Assembly: GCA_003647065.1 (NCBI GenBank)
Contig: QMMC01000007.1
Coordinates: forward strand, 1-41,006
Origin: Deltaproteobacteria bacterium
Lineage (GTDB): Bacteria > Myxococcota_A > Polyangia > Polyangiales > B10-G4
Direction of reading: 5' to 3'
Length of the DNA: 41,006 nt
Positions 17,060 to 26,445 of the stretch are shown piece by piece; the stretch's first letter is position 1, and every line of letters starts with the position of its first letter. The translations under genes and the position numbers were made by a program. The notes under the pieces are model-generated. The model ran no database searches and had not been told where the DNA came from. It was given only the letters and a program-made list of their open reading frames with translations.

Positions 17060-17581
17060 ATGTCGAACGCGCGTTGTCACATCTTCACCGAGAAGGATGG
17101 CCTCCTCTCGAAAGTCGCCCATGACCTCCGGATCCGCGTCGACCGCTTCGACGTGAAGGTCGAGGGCGCTGGCGATGGACGGCAGGTGACCGCGACCTTC
17201 GACCCCGGGTCTCTCGTCGTCGAGACGGCGATCTCGAAGGGCGCCGACAATCCGAGCGCGCTGAGCGCAAAGGATCGGGCGAAGATCGAAAAGTCGATTC
17301 AGACCGACGTCCTCGATGTGCGGCGCAACGCCGAGATCCGGTTCACGTCGAAGAGCATCGAGGAAAGGGGTGCGGGTCTGGTCGTCACAGGCGATCTCAC
17401 GCTCCACGGCCGCACCCGGTCCCTCACCGTCGAGGCCCGTGACGCCGGGGACGCTTGGGAGGCGTCGGTCACGCTCCATCAGCCGGACTTCGGCATCAAA
17501 CCCTTCTCCGCCATGATGGGCACCCTCAAGGTGAAGCCCGACCTGCGCGTAGAGATCTCCGTCCCGAAGAGCGACGGCTGA
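17060..17581 (+). CDS. YceI-like protein
   Basis: IFTEKDGLLSKVAHDLRIRVDRFDVKV..LDVRRNAEIRFTSKSI..VTGDLTLHGRTRSLTVEA. Confidence 0.82.
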   Translation: MSNARCHIFTEKDGLLSKVAHDLRIRVDRFDVKVEGAGDGRQVTATFDPGSLVVETAISKGADNPSALSAKDRAKIEKSIQTDVLDVRRNAEIRFTSKSIEERGAGLVVTGDLTLHGRTRSLTVEARDAGDAWEASVTLHQPDFGIKPFSAMMGTLKVKPDLRVEISVPKSDG

Positions 17582-17604
17582 ACGGGCCGCCTCGGCCGCT
17601 GCGC

Positions 17605-18708
17605 TCAATGAAGAGCGATAGTGATCGTATCGACGTCGATCGTCGGGACCTCGTCGTGGCGCGCGTCGAGGCCCAAGGCATCGAGGGTATCCCAGCGCAC
17701 CGCCCGGAGACGGAGCGTCGCCGTGATCGACGTGGCGCCCTCGGGGATCGCCACGCGGGCTTGCCGTGAATCTCCCGCCGAAAGGCTCCGAGACACGACC
17801 TCGTCCGCGTCGGTGATCAGCGCGACCGGTGCGCCGTTCAGGGTCATCTCCGCCCCGAAGGACAAGACCCGGCGAGGATTTCCGTCGCTCTCACCGTCTG
17901 GGCCGTGCGAGGAGACATCCACCCATACGTCACGGAGAAAGGCCGCTCCGGTCGGCACGGAATGCCCGGCGCCTATATTCGTGACCGTGATGATGGCGTC
18001 GCCGCCGACTCGCTCGACCTCGAGGGTCACCGCATCCCGGAAGAGCTCTCGGGCGTCATTCGCGGCGCGCTGGGCTTCTTCTTCGCTCGCGCCCCACGGC
18101 GGGTCGAGGCCAACGAAGCGGTGCTCTCCTTCGGGCATGTGGCAGGTCGCGCACGAGATGTCTGCCTCGGCGAAGTCGCTCGCGCGGTGCTCGGTGAGGG
18201 TCGGCTCGTCGAGGAGCCCAGGGCCCGTCACCTCGTGGCAGGTGCCGCAGAGCGACGCCGAGGTCAGGAACCCCGTCGTTCGGATTTCATGGGCGCCGTT
18301 GCTGCCTTCGCCGGTCGGACCGATCAGCGGAAGGCCCCAGTCGACGCGCAGGCGTCCGTCGCGCTCGCCGGTATTGCCGGTGGCGGCGTGGCAGGAGACG
18401 CAGCCGATGCCCATCTCTCCGTCGGGCCCCCCGTGGCTGGGCTGATGGCAATCGATGCAGGCGTCGCGAGCGCTCACGCCCCACGCACCCTCGACCTCGA
18501 CGAGGAGGGCCTCGAAGACCGGCGACGTACCGCTCGTCGCGTGGGGGCTCGTCGCCCACGCGGCGTACTCTTCTTCGTGACACGTCCCGCAGCTCTCGGC
18601 CTCCGGCCCGAAAGGAAGCGCCGCGCTCTCTTGCGAGCATCCGCCTATGGCGATGAGGGCGATGAGGGCGACCGGTGCCCACCGAATGCCGAAGCCGAAG
18701 CGGTTCAT
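17605..18708 (-). CDS. Multiheme c-type cytochrome lipoprotein (5 CxxCH)
   Basis: IALIAIGGCSQ lipobox; CGTCH, CIDCH, CVSCH, CGTCH, CATCH. Confidence 0.88.
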   Translation of the reverse strand: MNRFGFGIRWAPVALIALIAIGGCSQESAALPFGPEAESCGTCHEEEYAAWATSPHATSGTSPVFEALLVEVEGAWGVSARDACIDCHQPSHGGPDGEMGIGCVSCHAATGNTGERDGRLRVDWGLPLIGPTGEGSNGAHEIRTTGFLTSASLCGTCHEVTGPGLLDEPTLTEHRASDFAEADISCATCHMPEGEHRFVGLDPPWGASEEEAQRAANDARELFRDAVTLEVERVGGDAIITVTNIGAGHSVPTGAAFLRDVWVDVSSHGPDGESDGNPRRVLSFGAEMTLNGAPVALITDADEVVSRSLSAGDSRQARVAIPEGATSITATLRLRAVRWDTLDALGLDARHDEVPTIDVDTITIALH

Positions 18709-19358
18709 AGGCTGAAATGCACCTGAGCGCCGAGGCTCGCCTGCACCACCGCGAAGGTCCCGTACTCCTCCGACACTTCACCGGTCCATCCATGGGAGCT
18801 CCGGTCGTGGCCGAGGTAGCCCGTCGCCTGCACATCCAAGAAGACCGAGAAGTATCGCTGTGGGGACCACTCGACGCCGGCGCCTCCGTGAATGCCGAAG
18901 AGCACGTCGTCGGCCCGGGGTGCGCCGTCCTGGGCGGGCTCGATCATGCTGAACACGGCGCAGAAGCCGAAGAGCGGACGGATGCGAAAGCTCGGCGTGA
19001 GCTCGATGGGTATGTAGAGATTGAACCCGATCGAGTGGTCGTGGCGCAGCCCGCCGCCGGGGTTGTCGACGATGAGACTCTCCGCGAAGAGGTCGAGACC
19101 CAGCATGTCAAAGGGCTCCCAGCGCAGGCGCCCGCCGCCGCCGACGCCGGGATAGGCCCCGGCCCAGGCCGTGCCGTAGACGCCGAGGGCGAGGTCCTCG
19201 TCGAAGGCCGCCGACGGGCCAGACTCGTTGGATTCGTCGGACTCGACGCGCGTCTCTGGCGCATCCGGTTCTTCTTGGCCCAGAGCGGCGCCGGTAAACG
19301 AGAGGGTGACGGCCAGAAGAGTGAGGCAAACGAGGCAAAACATTCGAGTCATGGCCAT
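18705..19358 (-). CDS. Outer-membrane beta-barrel-like protein
   Basis: MAMTRMFCLVCLTLLAVTLSFTGAALGQ signal peptide; alternating strands ending in ..QASLGAQVHFSL; ATGA overlap with the cytochrome gene. Confidence 0.78.
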   Translation of the reverse strand: MAMTRMFCLVCLTLLAVTLSFTGAALGQEEPDAPETRVESDESNESGPSAAFDEDLALGVYGTAWAGAYPGVGGGGRLRWEPFDMLGLDLFAESLIVDNPGGGLRHDHSIGFNLYIPIELTPSFRIRPLFGFCAVFSMIEPAQDGAPRADDVLFGIHGGAGVEWSPQRYFSVFLDVQATGYLGHDRSSHGWTGEVSEEYGTFAVVQASLGAQVHFSL

Positions 19359-19481
19359 GGGTGGGAGCAGGCCGGGCCTTTTCTGATTCTTTTTTGTCTT
19401 TGCGTCCGATTTCCCGGGTCTCTCGCGGTCGATTGACCGCATGAATGCCCGTCCGGCCGGCCCCTGTGTCATCCTTGTCCG

Positions 19482-21281
19482 ATGCGTAGTCTGTCCTTGC
19501 TCGCGATGCTCCTCATCGGCGCTTGCTCGGACCCACCGTCGTCGATGGACGCAGCGGTCGACGCCGCAACGGACAGCGCTCCGCCGGACTCACTGCCCCC
19601 GATCGAGCCGACCGAACCGACCCCCGTCGCAGCTCCGGCACCCCCCGAACTCGGCCCCTGTCGGACGGGGTGGCGCGCGGTCATGGGGCCCGATTTCATG
19701 GAGTGTGATCCGTGGCCCGAGGGGGGCCAAGAGGTCTGCGGCCCCGACGAAGCGCACTTCCCTGGCGAGGCCGGCTGCCGGCGAATTGGCGATGCCTGTC
19801 CCGTCGACGGCGTGCCAAGGGATCTGCCTCCGGATGCGATTCACGTCCGTGCCGGCGCGACTGACGGAGACGGGACTATCGGTGCGCCGTTTGGGACGAT
19901 CGCAGAAGCCCTCGCGATCGTAGGGTCTGACGCCGTGATCGGCCTCGCGGTCGGTACCTATCCCGAAGAGTCGTTCATCCGTGATCCGTCCCTCACGATC
20001 GTCGGGGCCTGCACCGATACCGTCATCGGGCCTGTTGGCGGGACCGCCTTCTTTGCCTTCGGTGGAACCCTGACCCTCCGGAACATGCGGATTCGAGAGG
20101 CGACCGGCGGCGTGATCGCCCGAGACGGCGTGGTGAACCTCGACTCGATCATCTTCGAAGACCTCACGGACTCGGCCGTGTCGACGGGCGGTGACGCCTC
20201 GGTCGTGGGCCAGGACCTCCTCGTTCGGCGTGCCGGAGGCGATGGAGTCTTCCTCGGGGGCGGACAGGCGGTGTTCGACCGATTCGTCCTCGAAGACATC
20301 CGAGGTCATGCGTTGACCGCGGTCCGGGCGGAGCTCCATGCGAGCTCGATCGCCATCGACGTCGTGGCGGGGCTCTCCGCGGTCTTCGTCTCGGCGGTCA
20401 GCGCCACGGTGACCGTCGAGGGAGCGGTGATGACGAGCGATCCCCTCGCCATGCTCATCGCGACGGACTCGTCGGTCCACGTCGCGGACGCGGTTCTTTC
20501 GGCGCCGCCTGGTTCGAGTCCCTCTGAAGACCAGGTGACCGTTCTCGCCCTCGACGCATCGGAGCTCGAACTCCAACGCGTCGTGCTCACGCGGCCGACC
20601 GGCCTCGCCATCGGTGTCGGCGGTACGGGAAGCACCGCGATGATGCGGGACGTAGTCGTTCGAGAAATGGTCGGCGAAGGCCACGGCATCGAAATTGGCG
20701 ATGGGGCCCAGGCAGATCTCGGCCGGGTTTGGGTCGACCACGCCGGACGCAACGCCATGCTCTTCTACGGCGCCGGGACCACGGCCGTGGCCCAGGACCT
20801 CCACGTCCTTTCGTCGCAGCCTGATTCGACCGGGCGGTGGGGGAGGGGGATCGGTGTCCAGACCGGTGCTGACCTGACGGCCGACCGAGTGCTCCTCGAG
20901 GAACATCACGAGGTAAGCCTCGTCGTTGCATCCATCGGCACCCGGGCCGCGTTCACCGACCTCACCATCCGCGATACTCGCGAACGACCTTGCGGGGCCT
21001 CTGGATGCCCGACCGGCGGCATCGGAATGGGCGCGTACCTCGGCGGGTCCGCGCAGGTCGAACGCTTTCACATCGAACACAACGCCCTCCTGGGTTTTCA
21101 GGTGGCGACCGGGGGCATTCTCGAGCTCGCCGACGGAGTCGTGTCTCACAATCCAATCGGCGTGAACATTCAGAGCGTCGAGTACGACATCCAGCTTCTC
21201 ACCGACCGCGTCGAGTATCGAGACAACGGCCAGAACCTCGACTCGACCGAGCTCTTCGTCCCGGCGCCGGCTACGCTCTGA
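19482..21281 (+). CDS. Right-handed beta-helix lipoprotein, family copy 3
   Basis: LLIGACSDPP lipobox; CRTGW..CDPWP..CGPDEAHFPGEAGCRRIGDACPVDG and C-terminal YRDNGQNLDSTEL as in copies 1 and 2. Confidence 0.88.
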   Translation: MRSLSLLAMLLIGACSDPPSSMDAAVDAATDSAPPDSLPPIEPTEPTPVAAPAPPELGPCRTGWRAVMGPDFMECDPWPEGGQEVCGPDEAHFPGEAGCRRIGDACPVDGVPRDLPPDAIHVRAGATDGDGTIGAPFGTIAEALAIVGSDAVIGLAVGTYPEESFIRDPSLTIVGACTDTVIGPVGGTAFFAFGGTLTLRNMRIREATGGVIARDGVVNLDSIIFEDLTDSAVSTGGDASVVGQDLLVRRAGGDGVFLGGGQAVFDRFVLEDIRGHALTAVRAELHASSIAIDVVAGLSAVFVSAVSATVTVEGAVMTSDPLAMLIATDSSVHVADAVLSAPPGSSPSEDQVTVLALDASELELQRVVLTRPTGLAIGVGGTGSTAMMRDVVVREMVGEGHGIEIGDGAQADLGRVWVDHAGRNAMLFYGAGTTAVAQDLHVLSSQPDSTGRWGRGIGVQTGADLTADRVLLEEHHEVSLVVASIGTRAAFTDLTIRDTRERPCGASGCPTGGIGMGAYLGGSAQVERFHIEHNALLGFQVATGGILELADGVVSHNPIGVNIQSVEYDIQLLTDRVEYRDNGQNLDSTELFVPAPATL

Positions 21282-21297
21282 GCAAGAGTCGCCAGAG

Positions 21298-22146
21298 CTA
21301 CTGCGCGAGGAGCCGCTCGATGCGCCGGAGTTGGCTCGAGCCCGGGTTGACTGCGCGAAACCGGCTGGCGCGAGCCTCGGCGTCGGACCGGCGGCCGAGG
21401 CGCAGGAGGGCATCGACGGCCACGACCTCTCGCTCCTGAGCGAGCGCTCCCCGGGGGTAGTCCCGAGCGTGGCGGTCAGCGAGGGCGAGGGCCGAACCGG
21501 GGGCGCGACCGAGGGCGTCCTGGGCTTGCTGAAGCAGGGTGAGCTCCGGGATGCGCTCGGGCGCCTCGTCGTCGGTTGCGGCAGGCGCGCGCGGTCTCGT
21601 GGCTTGTTTGGCGGGCGCGTGCTCTTGCCCCTCGGTGTGCCCTCTCGGTGCTTCCGGAACGCCAAGCGTCTCCTCGGGAGTGTCGAGCCCCCGTGGAACC
21701 TCGGCGGCTTCGCTCGCCTGAGCCGCTTCGGGCTCGGCCGCCGCGTTCTCGCTCTGGGTCGTGCTCGACCCTCCCCCGCTCCCTACGATGTGCTCCACTC
21801 GGCGTCGATCGGTGACGACCCCCCAGGTGGCGATGCTCGCGACCAGCACAGCGCCTCCCAGCATGCCGACGATCAGCTTCGTTCCGCCGGTGACCCCGGC
21901 CGCCGTGGCGCTGCCGCCTACCGAACCTGTCGAGCCGGCGCCCGCCGAACCGGTGCCACCGCTTCCCGGACTGCCGGGGCCCCCCGCTCCCCCCGGACCC
22001 CCACCACCGAGCAGCGGCCCGAGCTTCGTGGCCAAGGCGGCTACTTGCTCGTCCGACGGAAGATCCTCTCGCGCATCACGGAGCGCGGTGGCGATCCCCT
22101 CGAACGCCTCGGGGTCATCGACCCACTTCAGGAGATCGTCGCTCAT
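21298..22146 (-). CDS. Single-TM sigma-factor partner (anti-sigma-like) with TPR-like C-terminus
   Basis: Gly/Ser linker, TKLIVGMLGGAVLVASIATWGVV TM segment, C-terminal helical repeats; 4-nt overlap with the upstream sigma gene. Confidence 0.72.
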   Translation of the reverse strand: MSDDLLKWVDDPEAFEGIATALRDAREDLPSDEQVAALATKLGPLLGGGGPGGAGGPGSPGSGGTGSAGAGSTGSVGGSATAAGVTGGTKLIVGMLGGAVLVASIATWGVVTDRRRVEHIVGSGGGSSTTQSENAAAEPEAAQASEAAEVPRGLDTPEETLGVPEAPRGHTEGQEHAPAKQATRPRAPAATDDEAPERIPELTLLQQAQDALGRAPGSALALADRHARDYPRGALAQEREVVAVDALLRLGRRSDAEARASRFRAVNPGSSQLRRIERLLAQ

Positions 22147-22658
22147 CGCACGCTCCTCTCGAAGTGCCGCTGCACGACATCGCGGGCGGCGTAGAGGCGT
22201 GAGTACGCCGTCTGGAGCGGACAGCCAATGGACTCGGCCACCTCGTTCATCGTCAGGTCTTCGATCTCGAAGAGCACGAAGACCGCGCGCTTGTCTTCGT
22301 CGAGGGTCTCGAGGGCCGAGTCGAGGAGAGCCCGGGCCTGGCGCCGGGCGAGGTCCTTGGCCTGGGGCGCCGACTCCCGGCCCTCGGGGACCCGGTCGGT
22401 GACCACCTCTTTGCGTACTCGGGCCCGGCGCCGGTGGTCGGACGCGGTGCGTACGCAGATGCCGTAGAGCCAGGTGGTCAGCGCGCTGCGCCCCTCGAAC
22501 TCGGGCAGCTTTCGATGAACGACCACGAATACTTCCTGGCAGAGGTCTTCGACCTCGGCTTCGGGGACCCCGAGCTTCCGGAGCACACGCCAGACGTAGG
22601 GCGCGTGGTCACGGAAGACCGTCCCGAGGTCGTGGGCCTGAGTGTGCTGCACGGTCAT
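22143..22658 (-). CDS. RNA polymerase sigma factor, sigma-70/ECF type
   Basis: VPEAEVEDLCQEVFVVVHRKLPEFEGRSALTTWLYGICVRTASDHRRR (region 2) and LDEDKRAVFVLFEIEDLTMNEVAESIGCPLQTAYSRLYAAR (region 4). Confidence 0.92.
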   Translation of the reverse strand: MTVQHTQAHDLGTVFRDHAPYVWRVLRKLGVPEAEVEDLCQEVFVVVHRKLPEFEGRSALTTWLYGICVRTASDHRRRARVRKEVVTDRVPEGRESAPQAKDLARRQARALLDSALETLDEDKRAVFVLFEIEDLTMNEVAESIGCPLQTAYSRLYAARDVVQRHFERSVR

Positions 22659-22683
22659 GAGTGGGCGCTCGGGTCCGAGCTTA

Positions 22684-23760
22684 TCAATCGAATATCCAAC
22701 CCACGCCGAGATCGAAGATCCCGGCGACGGTTTCCGGGGTGTATCCGGCCGTCGCGGTCGGGCTGGTGGCATAGCCGTAGGGGTCGGTTGCCGGGTTGAT
22801 GGCCAAGGTGGGGCGCGTCCAGACGACGAGGCCCTTCCACGGGCGATAGGCGAGGCGCGCCCGGACGAGCACGTGGCCGACGATGTGGTCCTGGGGTGGG
22901 TCGACGACGCCCCCGATGCGCAGGAAGCCAATTTCTCCTCCGGCACAGCCCCGGAGGCCGATGGCGCCCAGACCGAGCTCGGCGGTGCAGAGCAGGAAGC
23001 CGCCGAAGGCCGTGAGCCAATGCACGTCGCCGGTGCCCACGCTCTGGGGTGAGTAGGGGTAGAGCGAAGCGTTGAACTCGGCCGCGATGAACCACGGTGT
23101 TTGGATCACGATCGCGCCGAAGCCGCCGATGGTGGGCTCCGGGACCAGGCCGACGGCGACGCCGAGGCCCCCGTCGATCTCGCCGGACCATCCGGAGAGG
23201 GCTGCCTCGTCGGTGATCCGGGGCTCTTGGTTCTGCTCTTGGTTCTGCTCTTGGCCGTTGCCTGCCGCCGCCGCCGCTGCCGCGTCGGTCTCGACCGGAG
23301 GCTCTGCCTCCGATGGTGCGGTGTCTGGCTCCGGAGCGTCACGCTCTTCAGCGTCCGGGTCGATCATCACGGCGACTACGAACGCGACGGTCGCGGTCAG
23401 CTCGCTGCAGTCCTCGGACTCGGTCCCCAGTTCACGCTCCCCGAGGACTTCGCCGCCGGCGGTCGCGACGGCGAACGTGGCCGTGAAGCCGCCTCCATCT
23501 CCCGGCGCGACGCGCCCCTCGACGCTGAGTTCGGCGTTGCGCGGCGCGACGAAGACCTCACGGCCGAGGCGGGCTTCGACCGCGCGGGCGAGCTCCGGGG
23601 CGGTCGCGCAGTCCTCGGCGCCAGGCAGCCGCACCCAGCTCAACGACGACGTCCTGCTCGCGGTGCTCGCTTGGGCCTCCGGCCCGCCCTGAGCCAGAGC
23701 TGGGGCGGCCGCAAGACCGACCGTCGCCGCCATCGCCAACAACTTCGAGAGGCCGAGCAT
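22684..23760 (-). CDS. Secreted/outer-membrane hypothetical protein
   Basis: MLGLSKLLAMAATVGLAAAPALAQ signal peptide; QEQNQEQNQEP repeat; Gly-rich beta C-terminal region. Confidence 0.78.
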   Translation of the reverse strand: MLGLSKLLAMAATVGLAAAPALAQGGPEAQASTASRTSSLSWVRLPGAEDCATAPELARAVEARLGREVFVAPRNAELSVEGRVAPGDGGGFTATFAVATAGGEVLGERELGTESEDCSELTATVAFVVAVMIDPDAEERDAPEPDTAPSEAEPPVETDAAAAAAAGNGQEQNQEQNQEPRITDEAALSGWSGEIDGGLGVAVGLVPEPTIGGFGAIVIQTPWFIAAEFNASLYPYSPQSVGTGDVHWLTAFGGFLLCTAELGLGAIGLRGCAGGEIGFLRIGGVVDPPQDHIVGHVLVRARLAYRPWKGLVVWTRPTLAINPATDPYGYATSPTATAGYTPETVAGIFDLGVGWIFD

Positions 23761-23821
23761 CGCGTCCCGGTGTAGCAGACGCGCGGGATTCCGCGGAGCC
23801 TGAGGCTCAGGCCCGCCCCAT

Positions 23822-25684
23822 TCACCGCCTCCGTCGGCGCCCCGAAAGCATAGCGAGGACGATCAGGAGGGCGGTCGGGGCGCCGTCTGCGAGCGGCGTC
23901 GCCCTACAGCCGCAGCCCCCGTCGCCCCCCGGAGGGGTCACGCCCCCGTCGAGGCCCGTGCCGCCGTCGGGCCCCGGTCCTGCGTCGGGGGTGGTTGGCG
24001 TCCAGGGCAGCGCCGCGCGCGCCAGCGGCGAGACGTTGTCGAAGCCGGTCGTACCGTCTTTCAAGAAACGACCCATCCAATACGCGGCGTGAAACCCGCC
24101 GCCGGGGTTCAGGCGCGCACCGCCGCCGCCGTTGACCTTGTGGGGGTCGGTGCGCCACTCGTAGTTGCTCGGCGGGCGCAGGCGCTTCGGGAGCACGTCG
24201 ACGGCGACGACGGAATCGCCGCGACCGGGGTCGGTGGCGAGTATCAACGTCGTCGTGCCATCGATGGCGGTGCAGCGAAGGGCGCTGATCTCCGCGGCAT
24301 CGCAATTGATGACCTCGGGGTTCCAATAGGGCGGCGAGGGGAACTCGGTGAGGTTCCGGACACCTTCGGCGACGGCGGCCGTGCCGAGGGCGCGGTCTCC
24401 ACTCTGGAAGCCTGCGTAGATGACGTCGAAGAGCGCCTGTCCGAGGCCATCGGCCTGGCGAGGCTTGCCCGGGGAGAAGAGGTGGTCCTGGAGGATGGTG
24501 CGGATGCGCGGGGCGATGCGCCCGTCGGTCTCGTAGCGGAGCACCCCGTAGGCGGCGACGAAGGCCATGTTCACGTTCGAGAAGTTCGTCTGCTCGCTGA
24601 AGTACATCACCGCGACGGACTCTTCGATCGAGGTCATGTAGTCCCGGGCGCCGACCATCTCGTCGTAGTAGAAGCGGCCGATCGTCTCGTCGCCCGTGAT
24701 GTGAAAAATGGTGCGCAGGATGCCCATCGACATCAACGCGTTGAAGCCGTTGATCGCCGGCATGCCCGGCAATACCCCTCCGGGAGCCAACTCTTCGGCG
24801 GACAGGTCGTGGTGCGTCGTCGGGCGCCCGTCGGCGTCTTGGATCACCAGGTCGACGACGATGCCCGGGGCCACCTCGACCTCTTCGAGGAGGGAGCGGC
24901 CGATGGCGAGGGCATCGGCGACGAGGCGGTCGATCTTGTCTCGAGGGATCGACGAGTCCATGGCGGTGACGTCGTAGATCGCCCCGAGAGCGAAGATGTA
25001 GCCATCGAGCTGGTCCTTGCTGTTGTCATCCATCCAAATCAGGAAGGGCAGCTCCCCCGAGTTGTCGGCGCGCCAGGTAGGCACCTTGTCGATGGGTTGG
25101 GGGTCGCCGGCGGCGTCGAAGAGGGGCACCGTCGTCGGGATTATCCCGGGCAGGGGTGGTTCTCCGGCCTCCGGAAGGGCTCGCCGGATGCCCCGGGCGA
25201 GGATTCCGGCCTCGCCGGTGATCTGGGTTTGCCAGTGCAGCCCGTCCATCGCCCGGAGCAGCGCGGTGCGGGCTGCTTCGATCTCGGTCGCCGGGGCGCC
25301 GGAGTCCCGGAGCACCGCGTAGCGGAAGGCGTCACCGGCCGCTTGCACGCCGCCGAACATACCGAGGTCGCCGTGCTCGCCATAGGCGGACAACGCCTCG
25401 TAGGGGTGGAGACCTGTGTGGGCCTCGAAGTCGGTCGCGCCGGAGGACAGGAAATCTTCGATCGCGCTGCGGCTATCCGAATCGCTGACGGCCCCCTCGA
25501 GGCCGAAGCCCAAGGGGACCGAGAGCAGCGCCTGCTGCTGTCGAACGAAGGCGTCGGCCTTGGTCCCGAGGGCCGCATCGTACCCTGCCTCTGCTGGACC
25601 GGGGATCAATGACTGGGCCCGGGCGAGGTTTGCCCCCCCGAGGAGGACCATGAGGACCATCAGGCTCACCAAGATTCGCGCCAT
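23822..25684 (-). CDS. Secreted protein with MYXO-CTERM-like C-terminal tail
   Basis: MARILVSLMVLMVLLGGANLARAQ signal peptide; C-terminus GGDGGCGCRATPLADGAPTALLIVLAMLSGRRRRR (Cys + TM + Arg cluster). Confidence 0.82.
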   Translation of the reverse strand: MARILVSLMVLMVLLGGANLARAQSLIPGPAEAGYDAALGTKADAFVRQQQALLSVPLGFGLEGAVSDSDSRSAIEDFLSSGATDFEAHTGLHPYEALSAYGEHGDLGMFGGVQAAGDAFRYAVLRDSGAPATEIEAARTALLRAMDGLHWQTQITGEAGILARGIRRALPEAGEPPLPGIIPTTVPLFDAAGDPQPIDKVPTWRADNSGELPFLIWMDDNSKDQLDGYIFALGAIYDVTAMDSSIPRDKIDRLVADALAIGRSLLEEVEVAPGIVVDLVIQDADGRPTTHHDLSAEELAPGGVLPGMPAINGFNALMSMGILRTIFHITGDETIGRFYYDEMVGARDYMTSIEESVAVMYFSEQTNFSNVNMAFVAAYGVLRYETDGRIAPRIRTILQDHLFSPGKPRQADGLGQALFDVIYAGFQSGDRALGTAAVAEGVRNLTEFPSPPYWNPEVINCDAAEISALRCTAIDGTTTLILATDPGRGDSVVAVDVLPKRLRPPSNYEWRTDPHKVNGGGGARLNPGGGFHAAYWMGRFLKDGTTGFDNVSPLARAALPWTPTTPDAGPGPDGGTGLDGGVTPPGGDGGCGCRATPLADGAPTALLIVLAMLSGRRRRR

Positions 25685-25839
25685 GGCCCCACGATGAGGG
25701 GCCCCGGTCCTGATGTCGACCGTGGCGCTCCGCCGGGCCCTTCCTCCGGGCCCCTTCCGCGCGGTTTGCAGGGCGGTCCTCGAGGTCGCGGTGTTTCACT
25801 CCTTGACCCGGCGCGCACCGCGGGAAACGATGATTATCA

Positions 25840-26418
25840 ATGGTCGGTGAATCCAGCCCATCTCCCGCAGTCCCGACGGTCGACGATCTCATCGATGAGG
25901 TGCGCGAGAAGACCGTCGAGCAGTGGGAGAAGACATTTGGGCGCGCCGTCCTCGTGGGTCCCAGGCCCCTGACCAAGGACGACTACGGCGGGGACCTCGA
26001 TGAAGAAGAAGAGGAGGAGGCGGAGAACCCCTGGTCCTTCCAGACCCTCGCCGCGGGGATCATTCCCAAGACCGGGGACGATCCCCTGACGTCATTCCGC
26101 ATCGGTGAGGTCTACGGCCTCAAGAAGGCGACCAAGGGCGCCTTCGCCACCACTCTCTTGGTGGGACGGGCGAGCTCCAACGACGTGACCATCGACGACA
26201 ACAGCCTCTCGAAGCTGCACGCGCGCATCAAGCTCGCCGACGACGGAACCATGACCATCAGCGACTCGGGTTCGATGAACGGCACGGTGCTCAACGATGA
26301 AGCCGTAACCTCGACTCCCGTGGTCCTCGCCAACGGTGACATCCTCCAGCTGGGTAACCGCACCTTCCGGGTGTACGAGATCGCCCACTTCCATCGCCTC
26401 GTTGGCCGTCTCCCGTAG
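25840..26418 (+). CDS. FHA domain protein
   Basis: LLVGRASSNDVTIDDNSLSKLHARIKL..ISDSGSMNGTVLNDE..LANGDILQLGNRTFRVY. Confidence 0.9.
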   Translation: MVGESSPSPAVPTVDDLIDEVREKTVEQWEKTFGRAVLVGPRPLTKDDYGGDLDEEEEEEAENPWSFQTLAAGIIPKTGDDPLTSFRIGEVYGLKKATKGAFATTLLVGRASSNDVTIDDNSLSKLHARIKLADDGTMTISDSGSMNGTVLNDEAVTSTPVVLANGDILQLGNRTFRVYEIAHFHRLVGRLP

Positions 26419-26445
26419 CCGGAAACGTAGCGGCGCCACCAGTCT

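Noticed and set aside
17605-19358. Full MtrCAB-type extracellular electron conduit
   Set aside because: The barrel partner is only about 218 aa and no additional multiheme component is present.
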